Part shown: in pieces, positions 7,661 to 15,826 of the stretch
Position numbering within the stretch: the stretch's first letter is position 1
Layout of the letters: the number at the start of each line of letters is the position of its first letter
DNA from: Apilactobacillus waqarii
GTDB lineage: Bacteria > Bacillota > Bacilli > Lactobacillales > Lactobacillaceae
DNA: 50,534 nt
Direction of reading: 5' to 3'
Assembly (NCBI RefSeq): GCF_019061205.1
Contig: NZ_JAHQYH010000009.1
Coordinates: 1-50,534, forward strand
Notes under the pieces: model-generated
Databases searched by the model: none
What the model was told of the DNA's origin: nothing
The model's input: the letters and a program-made list of their open reading frames with translations, nothing else
Translations under genes and position numbers: made by a program

Positions 7661-8817
7661 TGAGTATGTCAGTTCAAGAATTTGCCCAATCACATAACGA
7701 ACCACAATGGTTAACCGTTAAACGCATTGTCGCAAACGACATGAGAAATACCATGAAGGTCCCCGCATCGCTTCGCAAGTTTCACTTTGAATCACCAGAA
7801 CTTAGTTCTCGTTCAATAAATACGCAAAACTTGGCACCGAAAAATTTACAGGATTTAGGCATTATCATGATGGACTTGTTCGCCGCTGCAAACGAGTTTC
7901 CAGAACTAATCCAAGAAAACTTGATGGAAAAAGCAATTTATTGGCGCGATAACGCATTAAATGCGAACCATCTTGCGTATCTACAAAGTGGTGGGTTTGT
8001 TTTCATCCCAAAGGATGTCTGCGTTGATGAATCAATCGATATCTCCGACTTAGTCGATCACAACATGCAGGAAAAACACCTCCTAATTATCTCTGCTTCA
8101 GGAAGTGAAGTTTCATTTACCTACAAGGATTCAAAACAACACCCTAAAAAAGACCGCCTAATGATTGAAGTATTACTGGGTGATCACGCCAACGTCTCCT
8201 TCTATGACGCTGCGATGACTAATAGCGAAAAATCTCACCGCGTTTTAAATGCTTACTTAGCACAAAACGCCAACTTAAAGACTTACGTCGGTCTATTTAA
8301 TCATGGTGATAGTCGCTACTACAGCAACATTGACCTCGATGGTATGGGCAGTTCCGCTAGGATTAACCTAGTGAGTCTATCCGATCAAAACCAAAACCAA
8401 GTAGTTCAAACCAAAATTATCAATAAAAGTCCCAATACGAGTGGCTTGATATCACAACGTGGTATCGTCGCCGATAAGTCCAAGACTGTCTACGATACTA
8501 CTGGTCAAATCAAGCTGGAAGCTAGCGATTCTGATTCAGATCAAATCAGTCGACTATTAACTTTAAGTCCCGAAAGCAAGGGAAAAATTGATCCAATTCT
8601 TTTAATCGACAATCACGATGTGGTGGCCGGTCACGCTGCGAGTGTTGGTAAAGTTAACCCCGAACAGCTATACTATTTAAAAACAAGAGGAATTGACGCC
8701 AAGACCGCCCGTTTCCTATTAACCCGCGGATTCTTGACACCACTAATCGAAAAATTCCCAGATAAATCAGTACAAGAACACTTATTAAATAACCTAGAGG
8801 AGCGTATTCATGGATAG
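7660..8817 (+). CDS. sufD: Fe-S cluster assembly scaffold protein SufD
   Basis: A 385-residue SufBD-family beta-helix protein that pairs with SufB and SufC in the cluster assembly complex. The N-terminal half is divergent and helical; the C-terminal half carries the family segments SSARINLVSLSD, TSGLISQRGIVADKSK and the end motif VVAGHAASVGKVNPEQLYYLKTRG, with the conserved HAAS and YYL-RG. It lacks the C-terminal extension and the ECD cysteine motif of SufB, which separates the two paralogues. It overlaps sufC by one base and sufS by eight, indicating translational coupling. Confidence 0.93.
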   Translation: MSMSVQEFAQSHNEPQWLTVKRIVANDMRNTMKVPASLRKFHFESPELSSRSINTQNLAPKNLQDLGIIMMDLFAAANEFPELIQENLMEKAIYWRDNALNANHLAYLQSGGFVFIPKDVCVDESIDISDLVDHNMQEKHLLIISASGSEVSFTYKDSKQHPKKDRLMIEVLLGDHANVSFYDAAMTNSEKSHRVLNAYLAQNANLKTYVGLFNHGDSRYYSNIDLDGMGSSARINLVSLSDQNQNQVVQTKIINKSPNTSGLISQRGIVADKSKTVYDTTGQIKLEASDSDSDQISRLLTLSPESKGKIDPILLIDNHDVVAGHAASVGKVNPEQLYYLKTRGIDAKTARFLLTRGFLTPLIEKFPDKSVQEHLLNNLEERIHG

Positions 8818-10024
8818 TCTAAACATTCGTCATCACTTTCCCATCTTCAAAGAGCACTCAGATATGATTTACTTTGACAACGCTGCAACAACTCAAAAGC
8901 CAAAGTATGTCATTGACGCAATCAGTAACTTTTACACTCATCACAATTTCAACGTGCACCGAAGCGTCTACACTGATGCTGGGGAAACTACAAAAATGTT
9001 TGAACAATCCAGACAAAACATTGCCTCATTCATCAATGCCAGCAGCGCAAAAGAAATCGTCTTTTCTGCTGGTACCACCGATAGCATCAACTTAATCGCT
9101 AACGGATATTATGCAAAGCACATACAAGCTGGTGACGAGATTGTAGTTTCAATCGCAGAACACCACAGTAATCTCCTTCCCTGGCAAAAGATTGCGAAAA
9201 ATAACGGCGCAACTTTAAAATTCATTCCGCTAAATGAAGATGCCAACCTCGACTTAAATGCCGCTGAACAAATCATTTCCGACAAAACCAAACTAGTGGC
9301 CGTCACCGCCGTTTCCAATGTCTTAGGAAATATCAATCCGATTGATCAACTAACCACATTGGCTCATGAACACGGCGCTGACATCCTAGTCGATGGTGCG
9401 CAAGCTGCTCCCGAAATACCAATCGATGTGCAAGAAACACCAATTGACTGGTTAGCCTTTTCCGGACACAAGATGATGGCACCAACCGGCATCGGTGTTT
9501 TATACGGTAAACAAGATTTACTAGAAAACATGGATAGTCCCCGTGTCGGCGGTGAGATGATTGAATCAGTCTCCACTACCGACTACAAGGTCAAAGAAAT
9601 TCCATACCGTCTAGAAGCCGGCACTCCTAACATTGAGGGTGTCATCGGCCTAGACGCCGCAATTTCTTATCTAAAAGAACTTAAGACGACTAACGTGCAG
9701 GCACAATGTGAAAAACTAGGCCAATACCTATACGACCAACTTAACGCACTAGACGGCGTTTCAGTATACGGACCAAGTAATCGCCAAACTGGAATCGTCT
9801 CTTTTAACGTCGACAATATTCACCCGCACGACGCTGCAACCTTCCTTGACTCTAAGAATATCGACGTTAGAGCTGGTCAACACTGTGCCGAACCACTAAC
9901 CCACAAACTGGGGGTCAACGCGACTTTACGTGCTAGTCTCTACATCTACAACACGATTGAAGAATGCAACAGACTAGTCGACTGTATTAACGAAATGAAG
10001 GAATTTTTCAATGGATCTAAGTAA
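8810..10024 (+). CDS. sufS: Cysteine desulfurase SufS (group II)
   Basis: PLP-dependent class V enzyme that takes sulfur from L-cysteine as a persulfide and passes it to SufU. Residues: YFDNAATTQKP near the N-terminus, NVHRSVYTDAGETT, the EHHSNLLPWQ histidine stacking on PLP, the Schiff-base lysine in FSGHKMMAPTGIGVLYG (about residue 222), and the catalytic Cys in RAGQHCAEP (about 358) on a short loop, which marks group II (SufS) rather than IscS. Length 404 is normal. The gene overlaps sufD by 8 bases and sufU by 14. Confidence 0.96.
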   Translation: MDSLNIRHHFPIFKEHSDMIYFDNAATTQKPKYVIDAISNFYTHHNFNVHRSVYTDAGETTKMFEQSRQNIASFINASSAKEIVFSAGTTDSINLIANGYYAKHIQAGDEIVVSIAEHHSNLLPWQKIAKNNGATLKFIPLNEDANLDLNAAEQIISDKTKLVAVTAVSNVLGNINPIDQLTTLAHEHGADILVDGAQAAPEIPIDVQETPIDWLAFSGHKMMAPTGIGVLYGKQDLLENMDSPRVGGEMIESVSTTDYKVKEIPYRLEAGTPNIEGVIGLDAAISYLKELKTTNVQAQCEKLGQYLYDQLNALDGVSVYGPSNRQTGIVSFNVDNIHPHDAATFLDSKNIDVRAGQHCAEPLTHKLGVNATLRASLYIYNTIEECNRLVDCINEMKEFFNGSK

Positions 10025-10433
10025 CATTTATCAACGCATCATCATGCAAAAAGCCGGTGAGTGCCCAAACAATAATCAGTTTGATTCAGACGTCCATCTA
10101 ACTAATCCCACTTGTGGTGATGACATTTCGATGACCGCTGATACAAAGCAACCCAACGTAGAAAACCTACAAGTAGCATGCGATGGCTGCATTATTTGTA
10201 AAGGTGCTACCATGATGATGCTAGAAGCAATTCAAGATAAATCCGCTGATCAAATCAATGAACTCGTTTTAAACATGTCCAAAATGATGACACACGAAGA
10301 TTTCGACGAAGAATTGTTGGGTGATTTAGTCGCCTTTCAATCTGTCGTGCACCTACCAATCCGCATTAAATGTGCCATGCTTCCCTTCAAAGCAATTTAT
10401 CAATTAATTAACGGAGATGATATCAATCGATAA
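10011..10433 (+). CDS. sufU: Sulfur acceptor/transfer protein SufU
   Basis: Zinc-dependent sulfurtransferase partner of SufS in Gram-positive bacteria; it accepts the persulfide from SufS and feeds the SufBCD scaffold. The 140-residue protein has the SufU cysteine pattern: TCGDD (about C35), CIICKGA (about C59 and C62) and IRIKCAML (about C120), plus the SufU-specific insertion between them. In well-studied SufU the second motif is usually GCAIS; here it is GCIIC, with an additional cysteine that may or may not bind zinc. The start ATG 10011 overlaps sufS by 14 bases, and sufB begins inside its last codons. Confidence 0.94.
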   Translation: MDLSNIYQRIIMQKAGECPNNNQFDSDVHLTNPTCGDDISMTADTKQPNVENLQVACDGCIICKGATMMMLEAIQDKSADQINELVLNMSKMMTHEDFDEELLGDLVAFQSVVHLPIRIKCAMLPFKAIYQLINGDDINR

Positions 10434-11826
10434 ATCAATCCAACACTTAAATGATGATTATCAATACGGTTTTAAAGACGACGTCAAACCAGTCTTTTCA
10501 ACCGGCGATGGCCTAACTGAAGATATCGTCCGCGAAATCTCAGCACAAAAACATGAACCCAAATGGATGTTAGATATTCGTTTGAATGCTTTTAAAATCT
10601 TTCAAAAACTACCCATGCCTGATTTTGGCCCCGACCTATCTGATCTCGACTTAAGCAAAATCAGATACTTCCAAAGAGCGACCGATTCAGTCTCCCGTAG
10701 TTGGGACGATGTTCCAGAAGATATCAAGAATACCTTTGAAAAGATTGGGGTTCCAGAAGCAGAACGTAAATACCTAGCAGGTGCCGAAGCTCAATACGAA
10801 TCAGAAGCTGTCTACGCCAACATCAAAAAAGAATTCGCCGACATGGGAATCATCTTTTCTGATACCGATACTGCATTAAAAGAACACCCTGACTTAGTTA
10901 AGGAATACTTCGGTAAACTAGTAACGCCTCAAATGAACAAATTCGCTGCGCTAAACACAGCGGTTTGGTCCGGTGGTGTCTTCTTGTACGTTCCAAAAGG
11001 AATTCATGCCAAAATTCCAATTCAGGCATTCTTTAGAATCAACGCCGGTCGAACCGGTCAATTCGAAAGAAGCCTCATCATCGTTGATGAAGATGCCAGT
11101 GTGAACTACGTCGAAGGTTGTACCGCACCTAACTATTCAGAAGATAGTTTGCATGCAGCCGACGTCGAAGTCTTCGTGAAGAAGAATGCCTTTTGTCGTT
11201 ACACCACCATTCAAAACTGGTCCGACAATGTTTACAGTCTGGAAACCAAGCGTGCTTCCGCCGATGAAAATGCCACAATGGAATGGGTCGACGGAAACCT
11301 AGGATCGAAGGTCACCATGAAGTATCCAAGTATCGATCTGAATGGTCCATACGCCAATGGAACAATGCTATCAATCGCATTTGCCAGCGGTGATATTTAC
11401 CAAGATACCGGATGCATCATGCGACACCATGCCCCTCACACCTCATCCAACGTGGTATCAAAATCAATCTGTAAAAACGGTGGAACTTGTAACTACCGTG
11501 GAACAATTCGTATGATTGATAAAGCTCACTATTCTAAATCACATATCGAATGTGACACGATCATCATGGATGATGACTCGATGAGTGATACAATCCCACA
11601 CAACGATATTTACAATGGTGATTCTGAAATCGAACACGAAGCTAAGGTTTCAAAGATTTCAGAAACAGATTTATACTACCTAATGAGTCGTGGATTATCA
11701 GAAGCTCAAGCTACTAAGATGATTATTATGGGATTCATTGAACCCTTCTCAAACCAACTTCCAATGGAATACGCGATGGAATTAAATAAATTAATTGACT
11801 ACCAAATGGAAGATTCCGTTGGTTAA
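10417..11826 (+). CDS. sufB: Fe-S cluster assembly scaffold protein SufB
   Basis: The major SufBCD scaffold subunit on which nascent clusters are built. The 469-residue length is normal. Conserved blocks include KYFGKLVTPQMNKFAALNTAVWSGG, VEGCTAPNYSEDSLHAADVE, SHIECDTIIM with the cysteine of the sulfur-relay site, and a C-terminal IEHEAKVSKISETDLYYLMSRG. ATG 10417 follows a GGAG and overlaps the sufU stop by 17 bases. It is the last gene of the run; the terminator starts five bases after the stop. Confidence 0.97.
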   Translation: MISIDKSIQHLNDDYQYGFKDDVKPVFSTGDGLTEDIVREISAQKHEPKWMLDIRLNAFKIFQKLPMPDFGPDLSDLDLSKIRYFQRATDSVSRSWDDVPEDIKNTFEKIGVPEAERKYLAGAEAQYESEAVYANIKKEFADMGIIFSDTDTALKEHPDLVKEYFGKLVTPQMNKFAALNTAVWSGGVFLYVPKGIHAKIPIQAFFRINAGRTGQFERSLIIVDEDASVNYVEGCTAPNYSEDSLHAADVEVFVKKNAFCRYTTIQNWSDNVYSLETKRASADENATMEWVDGNLGSKVTMKYPSIDLNGPYANGTMLSIAFASGDIYQDTGCIMRHHAPHTSSNVVSKSICKNGGTCNYRGTIRMIDKAHYSKSHIECDTIIMDDDSMSDTIPHNDIYNGDSEIEHEAKVSKISETDLYYLMSRGLSEAQATKMIIMGFIEPFSNQLPMEYAMELNKLIDYQMEDSVG

Positions 11827-11830
11827 AACT

Positions 11831-11862
11831 AACGCCCCTAGATAGATTTCTAGGGGTGTTTT
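11831..11862 (+). terminator. Intrinsic terminator of the nrdDG-suf operon
   Basis: AACGCCCCTAG / CTAGGGGTGTT stem around ATAGATTT, ending in TTTTG; it directly abuts a parS-like site. Confidence 0.85.
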
Positions 11863-11877
11863 GTTTCATGTGAAACA
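11862..11877. other. parS-like centromere site 1
   Basis: TGTTTCATGTGAAACA differs from the bacterial ParB-binding consensus TGTTTCACGTGAAACA at one base. The same 16-mer occurs twice more in the window (33017, 44715). Confidence 0.75.
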
Positions 11878-11893
11878 AATTTAAATATTTCAT

Positions 11894-11921
11894 TTGACTA
11901 ATTAAAGATTTAGTTTATACT
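11894..11921 (+). promoter_or_regulatory. Promoter of aspA
   Basis: TTGACT (11894-11899), 16-base spacer, TATACT (11916-11921), 45 bases before the ATG. Confidence 0.7.
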
Positions 11922-11965
11922 TAATGTAACATTTTATAACATATAACTATTTAGGAGATGTTTTT

Positions 11966-13333
11966 ATGCGTATCGAAAAAGATTGTGTTGGTAAACTAGA
12001 AGTTCCTGATGATGCTTTGTATGGCATCCACTCCCTTAGAGCCGCAGGGAATTTTCCGATTACAGAAGAGAAAGTTGACCCACTTTTGATTGAAAGCTAC
12101 ATTCAGATTAAAAAAGCCTCAATCACCGCAAATTACGGTGCGAAAGCGACTGATGTTATAAAATATAACACAATCGTAGATGCTTGCGACTACTTGCTTG
12201 AGCACCCCTCACCAGAGAGTTTTATCACTCCAGCCATTCAAGGTGGTGCCGGAACTTCCACAAATATGAACGTAAACGAAGTAATTGCCAATGTCGCAAT
12301 GAAATTACACCCTGATGTCTTCATTCATCCAAACGATGATGTTAACCAAGCACAATCTACTAACGATACCTACCCAACCGCCGGTAAACTAGCAATGATT
12401 AAACGTTTACCAAAATTAACCGGCGAAATTAATCGATTAATCGAGATCCTAGATGAACTATCCAAGAAATTCCAGTTCACCATTAAACTAGGTCGAACCC
12501 AACTTCAAGATGCCGTTCCTACTACCTATGGAAAGACATTCCATGCTTACGCATCATTATTCCGTCGTGATTTGAAACGAATCAACAGCGCTGAAAATGA
12601 ACTAAAGACTGTCAGCATGGGCGGAACTGCCATTGGTACTGGAACCAACACCACTAAGTACTACCGTGATCACATCGTTGACGAAATCAACAAGATTACC
12701 GGTTTCGACCTAAAACAGGATGAAGATTTAATTGACGCTGTTCAAAACACAGATCACTTCGTCGCATTCTCCTCTAGTTTAAAAACATTGGCCGTTGACT
12801 TATCCAAGTTCAGTAACGACTTACGTCTACTTGGTAGCGGTCCACAATCTGGTTTGAATGAATTAATCCTACCAAAACGCCAAGCAGGTTCATCAATCAT
12901 GCCTAACAAGGTTAACCCTGTTATCCCAGAAGTTGTGAACCAGGTTGCCTTTGAAGTTATCGGTTTTGACGCCACCGTCACAGCCGCTTCAGAAGCCGGT
13001 CAATTGGAACTAAACGCCTTTGAACCAATCATGTTCAAGAGCATCCTAACCGCCGAAGTTCACTTGGCACGCGCAATCGAAACATTGGTTGATCACTGCC
13101 TAGACGGTATCGACGTCAATGTAAAACAATGTCTAGATGACGTTCGTAAATCAGCTGTAACCGCCACAGTCCTATCTCCTATCTTGGGTTACAACAAGAC
13201 CACCGAACTAATCAAGACAGCCACCAAGGAACACGAAACCGTGCCAAACCTATTAATCCAAAACCATATTCTATCTCCTGAAAAAGTTAAACAACTATTC
13301 TCACCAGAATATCTAGTTAACGGTGAAAGCTAA
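11966..13333 (+). CDS. aspA: Aspartate ammonia-lyase (aspartase)
   Basis: Member of the fumarase/aspartase superfamily, converting L-aspartate to fumarate and ammonia. The N-terminus MRIEKDCVGKLEVPDDALYGIHSLRA and the internal GSSIMPNKVNP signature loop with the catalytic serine are seen, as are TSTNMNVNEVIAN and the NDTYPTA region. The N-terminal start resembles aspartases more than fumarase C. The length of 455 is slightly short of the usual 468-478. RBS AGGAG lies 8 bases before ATG. It is monocistronic with promoter and terminator; fumarate could act as electron sink or feed malate/succinate metabolism. A fumarase activity cannot be fully excluded by sequence. Confidence 0.88.
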   Translation: MRIEKDCVGKLEVPDDALYGIHSLRAAGNFPITEEKVDPLLIESYIQIKKASITANYGAKATDVIKYNTIVDACDYLLEHPSPESFITPAIQGGAGTSTNMNVNEVIANVAMKLHPDVFIHPNDDVNQAQSTNDTYPTAGKLAMIKRLPKLTGEINRLIEILDELSKKFQFTIKLGRTQLQDAVPTTYGKTFHAYASLFRRDLKRINSAENELKTVSMGGTAIGTGTNTTKYYRDHIVDEINKITGFDLKQDEDLIDAVQNTDHFVAFSSSLKTLAVDLSKFSNDLRLLGSGPQSGLNELILPKRQAGSSIMPNKVNPVIPEVVNQVAFEVIGFDATVTAASEAGQLELNAFEPIMFKSILTAEVHLARAIETLVDHCLDGIDVNVKQCLDDVRKSAVTATVLSPILGYNKTTELIKTATKEHETVPNLLIQNHILSPEKVKQLFSPEYLVNGES

Positions 13334-13334
13334 T

Positions 13335-13363
13335 AAAAAAGAGCTCGCATAGAGCTCTTTTTT
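13335..13363 (+). terminator. Intrinsic terminator of aspA
   Basis: AAGAGCTC / GAGCTCTT stem with a GCATA loop followed by T-rich sequence. Confidence 0.85.
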
Positions 13364-13421
13364 ATTTTAGTTTTACAAGCATCCCTGAGACATTTAAAAT
13401 AAGGTCAGGAGTTGAATACAA

Positions 13422-13742
13422 ATGCAAAAAACTACAAAAGGTGTGCTAGCTGCCATCAGTCTTTTGATGACCGTCTACATGCTAATTATCACCATCAAAG
13501 ATATTTCAGACTTATACGTGACTGATTTTTCACTAACATTATTATGGTTAATCACCATTTTGACATTTGTTGAAATCATTTTATTTTTCTGGAAAAACAA
13601 TTGGATGATCACCGCAGTAATCGGCATCATCGTATTTATCTTAGGAATCATTCTAGTCGCAAATGGGACACTTGGTTTTACCATCATTTTGATTAATTTA
13701 ATCATTTCAGTCCTATTAAGCGTATATAGTTTATATAACTAA
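13422..13742 (+). CDS. Small four-helix membrane protein, unknown function
   Basis: A 106-residue, very hydrophobic protein with four predicted transmembrane helices (about residues 8-30, 36-56, 62-82 and 86-104), a short charged N-terminus and almost no loops. An AGGAG lies upstream of the ATG at 10 bases. It has its own terminator and stands between aspA and the minus-strand acetyltransferase. I recognise no family; small membrane proteins of this type are frequent in lactobacilli. Composition is AT-rich like the neighbours. Confidence 0.6.
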   Translation: MQKTTKGVLAAISLLMTVYMLIITIKDISDLYVTDFSLTLLWLITILTFVEIILFFWKNNWMITAVIGIIVFILGIILVANGTLGFTIILINLIISVLLSVYSLYN

Positions 13743-13768
13743 AAAAGAGCTCATAATGAGCTCTTTTT
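13741..13768. terminator. Bidirectional terminator, copy A of an identical pair
   Basis: AAAAAAGAGCTC / GAGCTCTTTTT stem with loop ATAAT, serving the small membrane protein gene and the converging acetyltransferase. The same sequence recurs at 14803-14830. Confidence 0.85.
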
Positions 13769-14279
13769 ATATTGCTTTTTTCATCAAAATATCTCTTTGT
13801 TTATCGGAACCCACAACAAAGATGTGTTCAGAGAAAGGCATAAATCCTTTTACTTGATAGAAACCAATCGCGTTTGTATTGTTTTCCCAAACTCCAAGCC
13901 AAATATAGCTCTTATTTGCTTCTTTAGCAGCATTAATCGCGTAGCTCATAAATTGAGAGCCTAAGCCACGACGTTTAAAATTCTTTCTGATGTAAATTCT
14001 TTCAACTTCTAAATAGTCACTACCCATATCTTCAGATTGAGATTCATCGATATTAATCTTTAGGTAACCAGCCAATTCATTGTCAACATAGATAAATTCG
14101 AAATCAGTTTTATCATCGCTAATTTCTTTCTTTAGCTGATCAATTCCATAATTATTCTTGAACATTTCTTCTAAATCTTGCTGACTGTTATCATCACCAA
14201 ATGTATCTTTAAAAGTCTCAATACTAATTTGACGAAGTTCATAAACGTCAGATAATTTTACTTCCTTCATTTCTGTCAT
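13767..14279 (-). CDS. GNAT N-acetyltransferase, PaiA-like
   Basis: A 170-residue GNAT enzyme. The acetyl-CoA loop is RRGLGSQFM, preceded by YLEVERIYI, and IWLGVWENNTNAIGFYQVKGF is the characteristic C-terminal segment. The sequence pattern is that of PaiA-type polyamine (spermine/spermidine) acetyltransferases of Bacillus, but substrate is not provable. It is encoded 11 bases downstream of a marR regulator on the same strand, suggesting an operon in which the regulator controls its own expression and the acetyltransferase. RBS AGGAGG precedes ATG 14277-14279. The two-gene unit is flanked by identical terminators. Confidence 0.85.
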   Translation of the reverse strand: MTEMKEVKLSDVYELRQISIETFKDTFGDDNSQQDLEEMFKNNYGIDQLKKEISDDKTDFEFIYVDNELAGYLKINIDESQSEDMGSDYLEVERIYIRKNFKRRGLGSQFMSYAINAAKEANKSYIWLGVWENNTNAIGFYQVKGFMPFSEHIFVVGSDKQRDILMKKAI

Positions 14280-14290
14280 AACAAGTCCTC

Positions 14291-14740
14291 CTAGTAATCT
14301 CTTTTCTCACCACGTTTAACTTTTTGCCAGTCTTTATAAACATTGGCTTTCGCCCTATCCAATAGTTGGTTGAATACTTTCCTTTCGGATGCACTAAAAC
14401 CACTAAGTGCAACTTCGTTAGAATACTTATTCTCCCTGTCCACAATGTCATACATTTCTTTTCCTTTTTCAGTCAGGTATAAGAGCTGATTTTTTCTATT
14501 CTTCTCACTAATTTCTTTTCTTATTAAATCCGCTTTTACTAAATTGTTAACGGCCCTGCTACCAGTTGTCTTATCAACACAAATCATTTCACATAGTTGT
14601 TGTAAAATAATCCCGGGGTTTTCGCCTATACGGACTAAATATAGATATTGCCCCTTTGATAATTCATATTCCTTAAACTCTATATTACTAATCGAATCCA
14701 AAGACCTTGCTATCACACCTATTTGTCTTAATGAATCCAT
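14291..14740 (-). CDS. MarR-family transcriptional regulator
   Basis: The 149-residue protein has the winged helix-turn-helix of MarR: LSKGQYLYLVRIGENPGIILQQLCEMICVDKTTGSRAVNNLVKADLIRKE (helix-turn-helix at about residues 44-80), then the wing NRKNQLLYLTEKG. It is expected to be a dimeric ligand-responsive repressor. A perfect 6-bp dyad GTTGCA-AA-TGCAAC lies 18 bases upstream of the start codon, a good candidate autoregulatory operator. It is cotranscribed with the downstream PaiA-like acetyltransferase. The inducing ligand is unknown. RBS GGAGGTG lies 6 bases before ATG. Confidence 0.88.
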   Translation of the reverse strand: MDSLRQIGVIARSLDSISNIEFKEYELSKGQYLYLVRIGENPGIILQQLCEMICVDKTTGSRAVNNLVKADLIRKEISEKNRKNQLLYLTEKGKEMYDIVDRENKYSNEVALSGFSASERKVFNQLLDRAKANVYKDWQKVKRGEKRDY

Positions 14741-14758
14741 ATAAGCACCTCCGATTTT

Positions 14759-14772
14759 GTTGCAAATGCAAC
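14759..14772. promoter_or_regulatory. Candidate MarR operator
   Basis: Perfect inverted repeat GTTGCAAATGCAAC, between a possible -10 (TATGAT on the minus strand, just upstream) and the marR RBS. Confidence 0.6.
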
Positions 14773-14801
14773 TATATCATAATTACATATTATTTTCCAA
14801 C

Positions 14802-14831
14802 AAAAAAGAGCTCATAATGAGCTCTTTTTTG
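14802..14831. terminator. Terminator, copy B of an identical pair
   Basis: Same AAAAAAGAGCTC...GAGCTCTTTTT hairpin as at 13741. It lies just past the stop of the minus-strand dehydrogenase gene and upstream of marR. Confidence 0.85.
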
Positions 14832-14836
14832 TTTCT

Positions 14837-15826
14837 TTAATTAACGGGGTATATAGCCTCTTCTCCGTTAACAATCTTGATAGCATCTCTCGTTGAGAAT
14901 AGCGCCATATTGTAGACTGCAATGTCGGTAAAGAAAGCAATATGTGGGGTAACAATTACGTTATCCATCGCAATTAAAGCTTTTAAGTTGTCATTATCGT
15001 ATCCTTTATCACCAAGATCGACACTGGTGATTCCAGCTTCGCCGTCAAAAACATCAATTCCTGCCGCACCGATTTCACCAGCCTCTAGAGCAGCAACTAA
15101 CGCGTCAGTATCAACGACTCCTCCACGGGAGGCGTTGATAAAAATGGCATCGTTTTTCATCTTCTTGAATTGATCAAAGTTCATAAAACGGTCCATTTCA
15201 GGAGTTAAAGGCGTGTGTATGGTTACGACATCAGACTCTGATAATAAGCGGTTTACATCAACGTATTCGACCGTATCAGCCAAATCAGTTCGTTGGACTG
15301 GATCGTATGCTAAAACGCGAGCACCTAAAGCTCTAAAAATACGTGCGGATGCACTTCCGATGGTACCGGCTCCGATTACTCCAACGGTTAAGTTATGAAT
15401 TTCACGGGCTTGCCCACCGGTCCAACTAAAGTCGTTTCGTTCCTCACGCTTGCTGTAATCCTTTAAGCGTCGTAATAACGCCATGGTATCAGCTAGCACT
15501 AATTCACTAACCGAGCGAGGCGAGTAACCTGAAACGTTGGTAACTTTTAGGTTGTATTTGTTGGCTAGATCTAAATCAATGATTTCGTATCCGGTACTAC
15601 GTAACGAAATTTGTTTGATACCATTTTCAGCCAAACGTTTGTATAAATCTTCACCCTCAAGGTTACCGTGTTGTTGGATGGTAATTGCGTCATAATCCTT
15701 GGTCTTGTCAACGTTATCAAGGGATAATCCCTCTTCTGTCCAGTCAATTTCGACCTTCAAATCATTAGCAATCTTTGCAAAAGTTTCTACTTCATATGGT
15801 TGGGTGTTAAACATTAGTAATTTCAT
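14837..15826 (-). CDS. D-2-hydroxyacid dehydrogenase (D-lactate dehydrogenase family)
   Basis: A 329-residue NAD-dependent enzyme reducing 2-keto acids to D-2-hydroxy acids. Visible are the substrate arginine in SLRSTGYE, the Rossmann GAGTIGSASA, NAD-binding D in AYDPV, second arginine in ASRGGVVD, the FDGE acid and the catalytic histidine in TPHIAFFTD. The first codon follows the stop of the upstream aminotransferase with no gap, so both are one operon. Together they would turn amino acids into 2-keto acids and then D-hydroxy acids (for example D-phenyllactate or D-hydroxyisocaproate), regenerating NAD+. Ordinary D-lactate dehydrogenase is the other possibility; the aminotransferase partner favours a broader substrate. 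Confidence 0.9.
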   Translation of the reverse strand: MKLLMFNTQPYEVETFAKIANDLKVEIDWTEEGLSLDNVDKTKDYDAITIQQHGNLEGEDLYKRLAENGIKQISLRSTGYEIIDLDLANKYNLKVTNVSGYSPRSVSELVLADTMALLRRLKDYSKREERNDFSWTGGQAREIHNLTVGVIGAGTIGSASARIFRALGARVLAYDPVQRTDLADTVEYVDVNRLLSESDVVTIHTPLTPEMDRFMNFDQFKKMKNDAIFINASRGGVVDTDALVAALEAGEIGAAGIDVFDGEAGITSVDLGDKGYDNDNLKALIAMDNVIVTPHIAFFTDIAVYNMALFSTRDAIKIVNGEEAIYPVN

